A DNA stretch of 64,000 nt from Janthinobacterium agaricidamnosum NBRC 102515 = DSM 9628 (lineage in GTDB: Bacteria > Pseudomonadota > Gammaproteobacteria > Burkholderiales > Burkholderiaceae_D). Where the stretch lies: contig NZ_HG322949.1 of NCBI RefSeq assembly GCF_000723165.1, positions 2,043,666 to 2,107,665 of the forward strand, read 5' to 3'. Of the stretch, positions 44,889-54,445 are shown one piece after another. Below the pieces are notes generated by a model. It had not been told where the DNA came from. It saw only the letters and a program-made list of their open reading frames with translations, and searched no databases. How positions within the stretch are numbered: the first letter of the stretch is position 1; each line of letters starts with the position of its first letter. Both the position numbers and the translations under genes were made by a program.

Positions 44889-45545
44889 ATGGATTTATTG
44901 GAGTTGTTGCGCCAGGCGGCGCCGTTGTTGCTGCTGGGCGCGGGTTATACCGTGTTGTTTGCGATTGCTTCGATGCTGGGCGGCTTGTTGCTGGGTTTTC
45001 CGGTCGCGATCATGCGCATCTTGCCGTGGGCCTGGCTGCGCTGGCCGGCCGCGCTATATGTCAGCCTGATGCGCGGCACGCCGCTGCTGGTGCAGATTTT
45101 CGTGATTTATTATGGCTTGCCCAGCATCGGCATCGAATTCACGCCATTGACGGCGGGCGTGCTGGCGCTCAGCCTGAATTCCGGAGCGTTCCTGTCGGAA
45201 AGCCTGCGCGGCGCGATACAGGGCGTCAGCCAAGGGCAGTGGCGCGCCAGTTTCAGTCTCGGGCTCGGTTACCGGCAAACCGTGCAATACATCGTCTTGC
45301 CGCAAGCGCTGCGCATCGCCGTGCCGGCCATGAGCAATACCTTGACCAGCCTGATCAAGGACACGTCGCTGGTGTCGGTGATCACGGTGACGGAATTGAT
45401 GCTGACCACCCGCGAATTGATCGCCACCACCTTCCAGCCGCTGCCGCTGTACCTAGCGGCCGCTGCCGTCTATTGGTGCTTGAGCCTGCTGTTCGAAGCG
45501 TTGCAGCGTTATATCGAGAAACGCCTGAACCGGACCGGCGCATGA
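44889..45545 (+). CDS. Amino acid ABC transporter permease
   Basis: A 218-residue inner membrane protein of the His/Glu/cystine permease group (HEQRo family). It shows MRGTPLLVQIFVIYYGLPSI and the EAA-type cytoplasmic loop (ESLRGAIQGVSQGQWRASFS, LGLGYRQTVQYIVLPQALR). It pairs with the binding protein 25 bp upstream. The ATP-binding subunit normally follows, but the next gene is a PAS-GGDEF-EAL protein, so the ATPase must be supplied from elsewhere. Confidence 0.92.
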   Translation: MDLLELLRQAAPLLLLGAGYTVLFAIASMLGGLLLGFPVAIMRILPWAWLRWPAALYVSLMRGTPLLVQIFVIYYGLPSIGIEFTPLTAGVLALSLNSGAFLSESLRGAIQGVSQGQWRASFSLGLGYRQTVQYIVLPQALRIAVPAMSNTLTSLIKDTSLVSVITVTELMLTTRELIATTFQPLPLYLAAAAVYWCLSLLFEALQRYIEKRLNRTGA

Positions 45546-45683
45546 ATTTGTGGTAAAAAAGAACACATACATGCTAGCGGGCCGCTGTTGGCCGACAGCC
45601 TCTTGCATGTAATCCGCTCTGAGCGCATAGTTTAGTGGCCGCGCGGCGCCGTGACGCCGCTGGCTTTTGCGCGAAGGAAACAT

Positions 45684-47873
45684 ATGGACCAGGATCTCCA
45701 TGGCACCTATCCGCAGCATGCGATGCTGGCGACGATGAGCGGCGCCGGCTTGTCCGATCCGTATTGCCTGGACGATGCCGCATTCAGCCCGGAACGCTTG
45801 CGTCATGAACGCGAGCAAGCCTATTTCAACGATATTTATTTGCTGGCGCCGGTGGCTTATTTTGTGCTGGGCTTCGATACCACGATCTTGCAAGTAAACC
45901 TGCTCGGCGCCGAGTTGCTGGGCGTCACCCGCGCACATCCGGGCCATATCCATTTCCGCCAATTCGTCAGCGCGCCGTTCCTGCATGACTTCGACGACTT
46001 CGTGCAACATGCGTTGAACAGCAGCCAGCCGGAACGCATGCAGTTAAAACTGCTGCGCACGCCGCAAGACCAGGGCTTGCCGGTCAGCCTGCTGGCCAGC
46101 GTCGACGGCAGCGGCCAGGCGCTGCGCGTGGTGGTCGAGCAAGCCGAGGGCAAGCAGGCCGCGCTGGAGCGCAGCGAGGAGCGCTTCCGGCGCATCGTCC
46201 ACAGCGCCGAGGAAGGCATCTGGGAACTCGACGCGTCGGCGCTGACCAGTTTTGTCAATCCGAAGATGGCGCGCATGCTGGGTTACAGCATCGAAGAGAT
46301 GCTGGGCAAGCCGCTGCTCGCGTTCATGGACGATGAAGGCCGCACGCTGCTGGAGCGCCATGTCGCGCGGCGCCAGGAGGGCGTCGCCGAACGTCATGAA
46401 TTCAAATTCCTGCGCAAGGATGGCGCCGCCCTGTGGGCCACGCTGGCGACCAATCCGATTTTCGATGGCGGCGGCGCCTGCCTCGGCGCGCTGGCGCTGG
46501 TCAGCGACATCACCGAGCGCAAGGAAAGCGCCGAACGGATCTGGCGCCAGGCCAATTTTGATGAATTGACATCCTTGCCGAACCGCCATATGTTCCTCGA
46601 CCGCCTGCGCAATGAAGCGCGCAAGGCCAAGCGCGACGGACGTTTCCTGGCGCTGCTGTTCATCGACCTCGACGGCTTCAAGCAAGTCAACGACCAGTTG
46701 GGACATGACAAGGGCGACCTGCTGCTGGCCGAGGCGGCGCAGCGCATCGCCGAGGGCATCCGCGCCAGCGACACCGTGGCGCGCCTCGGCGGCGATGAAT
46801 TCACGGTGATACTGTCCGGTTTCGAACAACTGGCCGGGGTCGAGCGGGTCGTGCAAGAGGTCATCGGCAGCCTGGCGCGGCCGTTCGTGGTGGAGGGCGA
46901 CCATGCGCAGATTTCGGCCAGCATCGGCATCGCGCTGTACCCGGCCGACGCCAGCGATACCGACAGCCTGTTGCGCCATGCCGACCAGGCCATGTACGCG
47001 GCCAAGAACGCCGGCCGCAACCGTTACAGCTATTTCACGCCGGCGGTGCAGGCGGCGGCCCAGCTGAGGCTGCGCACGGCCGGCGACTTGCGGCAGGCTT
47101 TGCAGCAAGAGCAATTTGAAATCCATTACCAGCCTATCGTCAATTTGCAGACTGGAGCCATCCACCGTGCCGAGGCGCTGCTGCGCTGGCGCCATCCGCG
47201 GCGCGGTTTGCTGAGTCCGGCCGACTTCATTCCGTATGCCGAAAGCGGCGGCCTGATGATCGAGATCGGCGACTGGGTATTCCGCCAGGCGGTACGGCAA
47301 GTCAGGCAATGGCAGCTTGACCTCGATCCGGTTTTCCAGGTCAGCGTCAACAAGTCGCCGCTGGAGTTTCGCGGCGACACGGCGTTTTACCAGGCGTGGA
47401 CCGATTACCTGGAACAACAGGGCTTGCCGCCCTGTTCGATTGCCATCGAAATCACCGAAGGCGTGCTGCTCGACGAGGCGTGCGGCGTGCTGGAGCGTTT
47501 GCGCCAGTTCCGCGCGATGGGGCTGGAAGTGGCGCTGGACGATTTCGGCACCGGCTACGCGTCGCTGTCCTGCCTGCGCAAATTCGATATCGATTATCTG
47601 AAGATCGATCCTTCGTTCGTGCAGGAACTGGCAGCGGACGGCAACGGCGGCGAGCTGGTGCTGTGCGAAGCGATTATTGCACTGGCGCACAAGCTAGGCG
47701 TGAAAGTGGTCGCCGAAGGCGTTGAAACCGAGCACCAGCGCAGCTTGCTGGCCGGCGCCGGCTGCGATTATGCGCAGGGATATCTGTTTGCGCAGCCGAT
47801 GCCGGCGCAGCAATTGGCGGCGCTGGTGCGAAGCGCCGGGAAGCCGGATGACGCCAAGAACCTATCCCAGTAG
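45684..47873 (+). CDS. PAS-GGDEF-EAL cyclic-di-GMP signalling protein
   Basis: A 729-residue cytoplasmic protein without membrane segments. Order: PAS-like domain (LLAPVAYFVLGFDTTILQVN), PAS (RFRRIVHSAEEGIWELDASA, PAC end ALVSDITERKESA), GGDEF cyclase with intact RLGGDEFTVIL (near 370) and EAL phosphodiesterase with AEALLRWRHP (near 496), EITEG, LDDFGTGYASLSCL, YLKIDPSFV and VVAEGVET. Both enzymatic motifs appear intact, so it could make or break c-di-GMP. The start at 45684 is set by AAGGA upstream. It converges on the lateral-type flagellar locus and could affect the switch between swimming and surface growth, which is inference. Confidence 0.93.
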   Translation: MDQDLHGTYPQHAMLATMSGAGLSDPYCLDDAAFSPERLRHEREQAYFNDIYLLAPVAYFVLGFDTTILQVNLLGAELLGVTRAHPGHIHFRQFVSAPFLHDFDDFVQHALNSSQPERMQLKLLRTPQDQGLPVSLLASVDGSGQALRVVVEQAEGKQAALERSEERFRRIVHSAEEGIWELDASALTSFVNPKMARMLGYSIEEMLGKPLLAFMDDEGRTLLERHVARRQEGVAERHEFKFLRKDGAALWATLATNPIFDGGGACLGALALVSDITERKESAERIWRQANFDELTSLPNRHMFLDRLRNEARKAKRDGRFLALLFIDLDGFKQVNDQLGHDKGDLLLAEAAQRIAEGIRASDTVARLGGDEFTVILSGFEQLAGVERVVQEVIGSLARPFVVEGDHAQISASIGIALYPADASDTDSLLRHADQAMYAAKNAGRNRYSYFTPAVQAAAQLRLRTAGDLRQALQQEQFEIHYQPIVNLQTGAIHRAEALLRWRHPRRGLLSPADFIPYAESGGLMIEIGDWVFRQAVRQVRQWQLDLDPVFQVSVNKSPLEFRGDTAFYQAWTDYLEQQGLPPCSIAIEITEGVLLDEACGVLERLRQFRAMGLEVALDDFGTGYASLSCLRKFDIDYLKIDPSFVQELAADGNGGELVLCEAIIALAHKLGVKVVAEGVETEHQRSLLAGAGCDYAQGYLFAQPMPAQQLAALVRSAGKPDDAKNLSQ

Positions 47874-47926
47874 GGGCGTCGTCTGATGGCTGCTCGTCAG
47901 CAGAGCGGTCAAGGCGTGAGGAGGAT

Positions 47927-47942
47927 GCATGGCGCGCCATGC
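47927..47942. repeat. 16 bp perfect palindrome GCATGGCGCGCCATGC
   Basis: A perfect self-complementary sequence in the 156 bp spacer between the converging GGDEF-EAL gene and the flagellar gene at 48030. It may form a terminator-like hairpin for one or both, but has no T-run. Confidence 0.6.
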
Positions 47943-48029
47943 TACGACGAAGCAAGTCATATATGACGGCCGTACCCACCCTGTTGAGGCGTTGCCGGCA
48001 GGCGATGTATTCTCTAGCGGGACAGGTTT

Positions 48030-49073
48030 TTAGCGCAGGCGCAGCAGCGACAGTACCCGTTCGCGGCTCATGCCGGCCAGCGCCGAGGTGATGGCCAGCA
48101 AGGAGTCGTAGCCGGATTCGCCGGCCTTGCTGGTGAATTTCTGCGCCAGCGTGACCATGCCGGCGCCGCCTTGCGGCGGTTGCACGGTGGCGACCCGTTG
48201 CGCCACTTGCGACAATGCCATGCCGACGCTGTCGCGCGCCTTTTGCAGGCGGCCCAGTGCCTGCACCACTTGCTGCAAGGTGGCGCGCAGCGCTTCGGTG
48301 TCGCTGCTGCTCCAGGTTTCCGGCGCCAGCGCGGCCGGTTCGGCGTCGGTCTTGACGCGGTTTAATTGTCCGGCAGGGAAGCGGATGCCGCTGCCGCGCA
48401 CCGACAAGGTATCGCGCACCGACGCCCACGACGCTTCCGGCGTGCTGAATACCAGCTCGCCGTCAGCGCCCAGCTTGACGCGCACGTTCGACGGCGTCAG
48501 CGCCTGGTTGAAGCGGGCGCTGATTTCTTCGGCGCTCAAGCCCGGCTCGATGGTTGCCGAACGCAGGGCCTGGCTGGCGCCGCCGACGGAAAAAGCCAGC
48601 ACTTCGGTGCCGCCGCTTTGCAAATTGGCCATCGTCAAGCCGCGAATGCCGAAATTCTGGGCGGCTGGCTGCGCACCGCTGTAATTGAGTTGCGGGTCCA
48701 GCGTGCCGCCGGTGGCGTTGCTGCGTTGGCGCCAGGTGTTGCTGAACTGGCGCAGGCGCGCCTCGACCTGGCCCTCGCGGCCCTGGCGCGCCGCCAGTTT
48801 GGCGGCCAGTTCGCTTTTCAATGCCTGCAACTGGCTGGTGCTGCGTTCCAGGTAGTCCAGCGTCTGCTGGGCGCTGGAAATTTCCCCCTGCAACTGGTGA
48901 TCCCAATTGCTCAAGCCCCGCCTCAGCTGCGCCGATGGCACCGCCGGCGCGGCGTCGCCGCGCTCGCGCTGCGCTGCGCCGGCAACGCCGTCAGCCGGCT
49001 CATCGATGACACGGGCGGCGCCGGCGTTTTTAGCGGGCAGTCCCGAAGAGGTGGAAAGCGGGGCGATTTGCAT
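48030..49073 (-). CDS. Flagellar hook-associated protein, LafW-like (putative)
   Basis: A 347-residue protein, last gene of the flgB-L operon, 5 bp after flgL. The N-terminal 60 residues are Ala/Pro-rich; then comes a heptad-rich region (QGEISSAQQTLDYLERSTSQ, LQALKSELAAKLAARQG) and a C-terminal domain (GLSAEEISARFNQALTPSNV, VQALGRLQKARDSVGMALSQ). In the lateral flagellar loci of E. coli (Flag-2) and relatives, a hook-associated gene called lafW follows lfgL; this gene has that position. Sequence similarity to LafW could not be tested, so the role is inferred from context. Confidence 0.55.
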   Translation of the reverse strand: MQIAPLSTSSGLPAKNAGAARVIDEPADGVAGAAQRERGDAAPAVPSAQLRRGLSNWDHQLQGEISSAQQTLDYLERSTSQLQALKSELAAKLAARQGREGQVEARLRQFSNTWRQRSNATGGTLDPQLNYSGAQPAAQNFGIRGLTMANLQSGGTEVLAFSVGGASQALRSATIEPGLSAEEISARFNQALTPSNVRVKLGADGELVFSTPEASWASVRDTLSVRGSGIRFPAGQLNRVKTDAEPAALAPETWSSSDTEALRATLQQVVQALGRLQKARDSVGMALSQVAQRVATVQPPQGGAGMVTLAQKFTSKAGESGYDSLLAITSALAGMSRERVLSLLRLR

Positions 49074-49078
49074 GATCG

Positions 49079-49990
49079 TCAGAGAACATCGAAGAGGGAC
49101 AGGTTGCCGACTTTGGCGTAGGCCTTATAGGTGGCTTGCAGCGCGGTCTGGTAGCCGCTCAGGTCCATCGACGCCTCGGCCAGGTTGGTGGCCGACAAGT
49201 CCCTCAGGGTCAGCTGGTTCGACAGCGACACATTGTCCAGGTTGTTATTCAATGTGGTCAGGATGTTTTGCGCGCCGCCGAAAATCGCGACCTTGCTCGA
49301 CAGTAAATCCCTGCCGTCGTCGGTGCCGTTCAGCGCGGCGGTCAGTACGCTGCGCACCGCCGGGTCGTTGGCGTTGACGCCGGGCGCGGACAGGGTGGTG
49401 ACGGCGCTGTCGATTTTGTTGAGCCAAACTTCCAGCTGGCTGACGTCGACATTGGCCGCTTGCGTGATGCCATTGCCGACCACCACCACCTGGGTATCGG
49501 TATTGCCGGTATAGGTATAACGCGAACCGACCGGGCGGGTCGGGTCGTAGCTCAGTGCCGGCGTGTCGGTGGCGGTGCCGGAAAACATGTAGCGGCCTTC
49601 CTGGTCTTTCTGGTTGGCGGTATAAAACACGCTGTCGCGCATCGAGCGCAGCGACGCGGTCATCGCGTTCAGGTCGTCCGGCGCGTTGGTGCCGTTGGAC
49701 GCCCAGACCAGCTGGTCGCGCACCTGGCCCATGTCGGTGATCATGCTCGACAAATAATTTTCATTTTTCAGCAAGCGGGTTTGTACCGAGGCGATGTTTT
49801 TCTGATATTGCCCGATCATCGCCTCTTCGTTGTTCAGGCGGGAAATCCGCACATTGTCGACCGGATCATCGGAAGGCAGCTGGATCCGCTTGCCCGTCGC
49901 GATTTGCTGGGTCAGGAAGTTGATGCGCTCCTGATTTGCCTGCAATGCGACATTAATCATGGATTGGTACTGGCCGCTGACGATACGCAT
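49079..49990 (-). CDS. flgL: Flagellar hook-filament junction protein FlgL
   Basis: A 303-residue axial protein. The N- and C-terminal D0/D1 coiled-coil segments are clear: RIVSGQYQSMINVALQANQ, TGKRIQLPSDDPVDNVRISR, and at the end NLAEASMDLSGYQTALQATY. It joins the hook to the filament outside the cell and is exported by the flagellar apparatus. It lies 10 bp after flgK. Confidence 0.93.
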   Translation of the reverse strand: MRIVSGQYQSMINVALQANQERINFLTQQIATGKRIQLPSDDPVDNVRISRLNNEEAMIGQYQKNIASVQTRLLKNENYLSSMITDMGQVRDQLVWASNGTNAPDDLNAMTASLRSMRDSVFYTANQKDQEGRYMFSGTATDTPALSYDPTRPVGSRYTYTGNTDTQVVVVGNGITQAANVDVSQLEVWLNKIDSAVTTLSAPGVNANDPAVRSVLTAALNGTDDGRDLLSSKVAIFGGAQNILTTLNNNLDNVSLSNQLTLRDLSATNLAEASMDLSGYQTALQATYKAYAKVGNLSLFDVL

Positions 49991-50000
49991 AATCTTCTCC

Positions 50001-51362
50001 TTAACCCATCATTGCCAAAGTGGCTTCAAACAGCGAATTGGCCACCGAAATGACTTTCATATTGGCGTTGTACATTTGCTGGAACTGGACCAGGTTGCCC
50101 GCTTCCTCGTCCTTGTCGACGCCGCTGGTCGATTTCCAGTCGTTGACCGCCTGCGCGCGCACCGTGTCGGCGGTCTTCAGCAAGTCCTGGTTTTGTTTGC
50201 TGGCGATGCCGAGCTTGCCGACCAGCTGGGTGTCCGCGTCGCCGATCAGCACCGAGCCGACCCAGTTGACATCGATGCTCTGGTTCTTGATATCGATCAG
50301 CTTTTGCAAGTTGCCGCTATCGCCGGCCACGCCGTTCGACGACAGCGCCAGGTCGGTCGCCTTGAAGTTGGGCGTCAGTTGCATCTTGCCATTGAGGTAG
50401 CTTAACAGCGGGCCGCCGGCGGCGCCGGCGCTGGTCCTGCCCAGCGCCAGCTGGTCGTTGATCTTCTTGGTCAGGCTGGTGGCCATATCGGTGATCGATT
50501 GCTGCAGCGGCTGCAGGGTATTTTTTTCATATTCGCCCAGGCCGCCCAATTGGCCGCCCACCGCCACATTGTCGACGCCAAACGTCGAATTGGTGAACTG
50601 CAAGCTCAGGGTTTGCTCGCCCGCCGCGTTCAGGCTGCTCGACATGGTGGCCGCGGTGGAGCCGATCACAAGCGGCTGGCCGGTTTTCAGCGACAGGCTG
50701 CGCGAACCGTCCGGCTGGTCGGTCACATCCAGCGCCATTTGCGACGACAGGCCGTCGATCAACTGGTCGCGCGCATCGATCAGCGCCGAGATATTGGTGT
50801 CGGAAGAGCCGACGGAACTGATTTGCTTGTTCAGCGCGGCAATGCTCGACAGTGCGGTATTGACTTGCGGCAGAATCGTGCTGCGCTGCTGGTGCACCGA
50901 CAGCAGCTGGTTATTCAGCACATTGCTGATGCTGTTGAAATGCTGGGCCATCGCATCGGCCGCCGTCACGATTTGCTGGCGCAGCGGGGTCGAGGTCGGG
51001 TCGACCGCCGCCGCGTTGAGCGCCTGGAAAAAACCGTTGATGCCGGAGCTGATGCTCGATTTGTCATCGCCCATGACGCGTTCGAGCGCCGTCAGGTAGG
51101 GCTGGGTCTGCGAGCGGAAGCCCTGGTCGGACGCGGCGCGCCACATTTGCTGGCTTTTGTAGGCATCGCTGAAACGCAGCAGCGCGCTGACATTCACGCC
51201 GTCGCCTGCGGAACGCACGCCCCGGCTCGCGCCAATCGAGCTCAACAAAACGCCCTGGCGGGTGTAGCCCGGTGTCTGCATGTTGGCGATATTCTGGCTG
51301 GTGGCGTTCAACCCGGCTTGGGCGGCGATACCGCCTGACAATGCATTACTAATGATGCTCAT
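50001..51362 (-). CDS. flgK: Flagellar hook-filament junction protein FlgK
   Basis: A 453-residue HAP1. The N-terminal rod/hook motif is SIISNALSGGIAAQAGLNAT followed by SQNIANMQTPGYTRQGVLL. The C-terminal helix is GNLVQFQQMYNANMKVISVA. It is shorter than the usual 540-residue FlgK, meaning a smaller variable outer domain, as often in lateral systems. The start at 51362 fits the conserved motif; the frame is open to 51404. Confidence 0.93.
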   Translation of the reverse strand: MSIISNALSGGIAAQAGLNATSQNIANMQTPGYTRQGVLLSSIGASRGVRSAGDGVNVSALLRFSDAYKSQQMWRAASDQGFRSQTQPYLTALERVMGDDKSSISSGINGFFQALNAAAVDPTSTPLRQQIVTAADAMAQHFNSISNVLNNQLLSVHQQRSTILPQVNTALSSIAALNKQISSVGSSDTNISALIDARDQLIDGLSSQMALDVTDQPDGSRSLSLKTGQPLVIGSTAATMSSSLNAAGEQTLSLQFTNSTFGVDNVAVGGQLGGLGEYEKNTLQPLQQSITDMATSLTKKINDQLALGRTSAGAAGGPLLSYLNGKMQLTPNFKATDLALSSNGVAGDSGNLQKLIDIKNQSIDVNWVGSVLIGDADTQLVGKLGIASKQNQDLLKTADTVRAQAVNDWKSTSGVDKDEEAGNLVQFQQMYNANMKVISVANSLFEATLAMMG

Positions 51363-51434
51363 TGGGCAATCTTCTTTCCTGGTAAAGGCGGCGCGGCGCG
51401 CCATGAATTGCGGTTAACCTGGACAGGCGACGCT

Positions 51435-51842
51435 TTAAGCCGGTTTATTAAGTGTGCCGGCAAGATTGTCTGGCGCCGGGCCATGCCCGGCCGTTGGCGT
51501 GGCGCCGCGCGGCTTGGCGGCGGCTGGCGGCGGCAGCAACTGGCGCAGGATCGCATCGGCGATGCCGAAGGCGCGCTGGCCGGCCATCTTGTCGGCCACC
51601 AGGTTGTCGGCCATTTCCAGCATGTCGCTGTTGACCGGATCTTTATAGGTGCTGTCTTCGGCAGCCAGTTCACGGGTGCTCGAACGCATCTGGCGCAGCA
51701 TGTGCGAAATGAAAAACGCTTCGAACTTGACCGCCGCCTCGGTCGCCTTGGCGGCGTAGCGCGCATCCTGGGCCGGCGCCACGGCGTCTTGCTTGTCATT
51801 GTCGGCGCCGCCGGCCAGCTTGCCCAATTGCTCGATAGTCAT
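51435..51842 (-). CDS. flgJ: Flagellar rod-assembly protein FlgJ, short form
   Basis: A 135-residue protein holding only the rod-capping domain of FlgJ: KATEAAVKFEAFFISHMLRQ, MRSSTRELAAEDSTYKDPVN and MLEMADNLVADKMAGQRAFG. The C-terminal glucosaminidase of enteric FlgJ is absent and is encoded separately at 58842-59594. The start overlaps the flgI stop (TGATG), so the two are coupled. It scaffolds rod assembly in the periplasm. Confidence 0.9.
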   Translation of the reverse strand: MTIEQLGKLAGGADNDKQDAVAPAQDARYAAKATEAAVKFEAFFISHMLRQMRSSTRELAAEDSTYKDPVNSDMLEMADNLVADKMAGQRAFGIADAILRQLLPPPAAAKPRGATPTAGHGPAPDNLAGTLNKPA

Positions 51843-52960
51843 CAGATCACCACCAGTTCGCCTTCGATCGCGCCGGCCTGGTCGAGCGCCTGCAGGATCG
51901 CCATGATATCGTCGGGCGACGCGCCCAGGCTGTTGACCACGTCGATAATCGATTGCAGCTTGGCGCCGGCCGGCCATTTGAACATCTGGCCGGAACCCTG
52001 GTCCACGCTGACCTTCGATTGCGGCGTGACGGTGGTCTGGCCGCGGCCGAACGGCGCCGGCTGGCTGACCGCCGAGTTTTCCGAAATCACCACCTTGAGC
52101 GAACCGTGGGTCACCGCGGCAGCCTTGACGCGCAAGCCGTCGGCGATCACCACCGTGCCGGTGCGCGAATTGAACACCACTTTCGGCGTGTCTTCGCCGA
52201 CATCGATCGACAAGGCTTCCAGCTTGGCCATGAAGGCCACCCGCTGGGTCGGATTTTCCGGCGCGACCACGTCGACGCTGGTGGCGTCGGTGGTGGTGGC
52301 GACCGGACCGAAGCGGCGGTTGACGGCGTCGACGATATTGGTGGCGGTCTGGAAATGCGGATGGCGCAGATTCAGCGTGACGGTCGGCTTGGTCGAAAAG
52401 TCGGTGCCGATTTCGCGTTCGATATTGGCGCCGTTCGGAATCCGTCCCGAGGTCGGGGTATTCACGGTGACGCTGGAGCCGCTCCTGCCGGTGGCGTTCA
52501 AGCCGCCGACCACCACGTTGCCCTGCGCCAGCGCATAGGTTTCATTATTGGCGGCCCGCAATTCGGTCAGCAGCAGGGTGCCACCGCGCAAGCTCTTGGC
52601 GTCGCCCAGCGACGAGACGGTGACATCGATGCTCTGGCCGCGCCGGTAACCCGGAGGAAATACCGCGCTGACCATCACCGTGGCCACGTTCTTGCTTTTC
52701 GAATCGGCGCCGTCGGGCAGCTTGACGCCGAACTGCTTCAGCATGTTCAGCACCGACTGGCTGGAAAACTTGACCTGGGTGCTGTCGCCGCTGTTGTTCA
52801 AGCCGACCACCAGGCCGTAGCCGACCAGCGGATTGTCGCGCACGCCTTCGATGCTGACCAGGTTGCGCAGCACTTGCGCGGCCGAAGCCGGGACCGGCAA
52901 GAGCAGGCAGGACAGCAGGGCCAGCGCGATGAGAGGGAGGGCGGGGTGACGCAATGTCAT
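51842..52960 (-). CDS. flgI: Flagellar P-ring protein FlgI
   Basis: A 372-residue protein with a Sec signal peptide ([20 protein letters not shown]). Landmarks: [40 protein letters not shown] and [20 protein letters not shown] at the end. It forms the periplasmic P ring around the rod, with FlgA as chaperone. The start at 52960 has AAGGAA upstream. Confidence 0.96.
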   Translation of the reverse strand: MTLRHPALPLIALALLSCLLLPVPASAAQVLRNLVSIEGVRDNPLVGYGLVVGLNNSGDSTQVKFSSQSVLNMLKQFGVKLPDGADSKSKNVATVMVSAVFPPGYRRGQSIDVTVSSLGDAKSLRGGTLLLTELRAANNETYALAQGNVVVGGLNATGRSGSSVTVNTPTSGRIPNGANIEREIGTDFSTKPTVTLNLRHPHFQTATNIVDAVNRRFGPVATTTDATSVDVVAPENPTQRVAFMAKLEALSIDVGEDTPKVVFNSRTGTVVIADGLRVKAAAVTHGSLKVVISENSAVSQPAPFGRGQTTVTPQSKVSVDQGSGQMFKWPAGAKLQSIIDVVNSLGASPDDIMAILQALDQAGAIEGELVVI

Positions 52961-52968
52961 AAAATTCC

Positions 52969-53631
52969 TTAAAACGGCATCCACGGACCGACGAAGAAGC
53001 GCGTCAGCCAGCCCGGCGTATTGGCTTCGGCCAAGGTGCCTTGCGCCGAGTAGGCGATCCGTGCATTGGCGATGCGCAAGGACGAGACCTGGTTATTCGA
53101 ATCGATGTCGGCCGAGCGCAGGTAGCCGCGCAGGCGCACGAATTCCTCGCCCTGGTTCAGGGTCAGGGTTTTTTCGCCCTGTACCCGCAGCAAGCCGTTC
53201 GGCAAGACTTCCTGCACGATCACGGTGATCGCGCCGGACAGCGCGTTTTGCTGGGTGCTGGTGGCATCGCCGGAAAAGCCGCGCTTGGCGGCGGCGTCGA
53301 TTTCAGTTTTCGACAAGGTTTTGCCGAGCACCGTCAGCGGCGATATCGCCACGCTGGAACCCTTGTTGAACGAGGTGCCGGCCTTTTTGCTGGCCTGGGT
53401 GGTTTCCTGCAACGCCACCGTGACCACGTCGCCGACCCGGAAGGCGCGGCTGTCGGAGGTCAGCGCCAGGCCGGACTCGGGATTGTAGACGCCGCCGGAA
53501 ATGCCGCCGCGCGGCGCGTTGCGCGCCATCGGCGGCGCTTCGTCGGCCGGATTGCCGCGCGGCGCCGGCGCCGGAGCGGCGCAGCCGGCCAGCGCCAGTA
53601 CGGCCAGCAACGGAAGGACGGCCTTGCTCAT
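52969..53631 (-). CDS. flgH: Flagellar L-ring lipoprotein FlgH
   Basis: A 220-residue outer membrane lipoprotein with lipobox LALAGC (Cys near 17). Family segments: [60 protein letters not shown] and [20 protein letters not shown], which ends in the usual GWLTRFF. It forms the L ring. The start overlaps the flgG stop by TGATG. Confidence 0.96.
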   Translation of the reverse strand: MSKAVLPLLAVLALAGCAAPAPAPRGNPADEAPPMARNAPRGGISGGVYNPESGLALTSDSRAFRVGDVVTVALQETTQASKKAGTSFNKGSSVAISPLTVLGKTLSKTEIDAAAKRGFSGDATSTQQNALSGAITVIVQEVLPNGLLRVQGEKTLTLNQGEEFVRLRGYLRSADIDSNNQVSSLRIANARIAYSAQGTLAEANTPGWLTRFFVGPWMPF

Positions 53632-54416
53632 CAGCGCGCCGCTTGCGACAGGTATTGCAGCATATTATCGGCCGCCGACAACACCTTGGTATTCATTTCA
53701 TAGGTGCGCTGGGCGGCGATCATGTCGACCATTTCCTCGACCACTTGCACGTTCGAGCCTTCCAGCGAGAATTGCTTGAGCTTGCCCAAGGCGCCCTCGC
53801 CAGGGTTGCCTTCGGTCGGCGTGCCGCTCGACGCGGTTTCCTGGAACAGGTTTTCGCCCAGCGCCTGCAAGCCGGTCGGATTGATGAAACTGGTCAGCGT
53901 CAGCTGGCCCAGCTGGACCGGCGCGACGTTGCCCGGCACTTTGACGGACACCACGCCGTTTTCGCCGATGGTCAGGTCGGTGCCGTTGGCTGGAACGGTA
54001 ATTTGCGGCACCAGCGGCAAGCCCTGGGCATTGGTCATCACGCCATTTTCGTTGACGCCGAGCTGGCCGGCGCGGGTGTAGGCGGCCTGGCCGTCCGGCC
54101 GCAGCACTTGCAAAAAGCCGTTGCCGGTGATGGCGACGTCGAGTTCGCGGCTGGTGGTTTGCGGGCTGCCGGTGGTAAATACTTTTTGCGTGCCGACCAT
54201 GTGCGTGCCGTTACCCAATTGCACGCCCGAGGCCAGCGTATTGTCGGCGCGTTGCGCACCCGGTTGCTGCTCGACCTGGTAAAACAAGTCTTCGAACACG
54301 ACCCGGTCGCGCTTGAAGCCGACCGTATTGACGTTGGCCAGGTTATTGGCGATGGCTTGCAGTTTTGCATCCTGGGCTTGCACCCCGGTCTTGCTGATCC
54401 ACATTGCTGGATTCAT
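53631..54416 (-). CDS. flgG: Flagellar distal rod protein FlgG
   Basis: A 261-residue axial protein. N-terminal motif MWISKTGVQAQDAKLQAIAN then NLANVNTVGFKRDRVVFEDL; C-terminal VVEEMVDMIAAQRTYEMNTK. Length and motifs are typical of FlgG. GGGGAA precedes the start. Located between flgF and flgH in the rod operon. Confidence 0.96.
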   Translation of the reverse strand: MNPAMWISKTGVQAQDAKLQAIANNLANVNTVGFKRDRVVFEDLFYQVEQQPGAQRADNTLASGVQLGNGTHMVGTQKVFTTGSPQTTSRELDVAITGNGFLQVLRPDGQAAYTRAGQLGVNENGVMTNAQGLPLVPQITVPANGTDLTIGENGVVSVKVPGNVAPVQLGQLTLTSFINPTGLQALGENLFQETASSGTPTEGNPGEGALGKLKQFSLEGSNVQVVEEMVDMIAAQRTYEMNTKVLSAADNMLQYLSQAAR

Positions 54417-54445
54417 AGTATTCCCCTGATTAATTCGCTGGCGGC

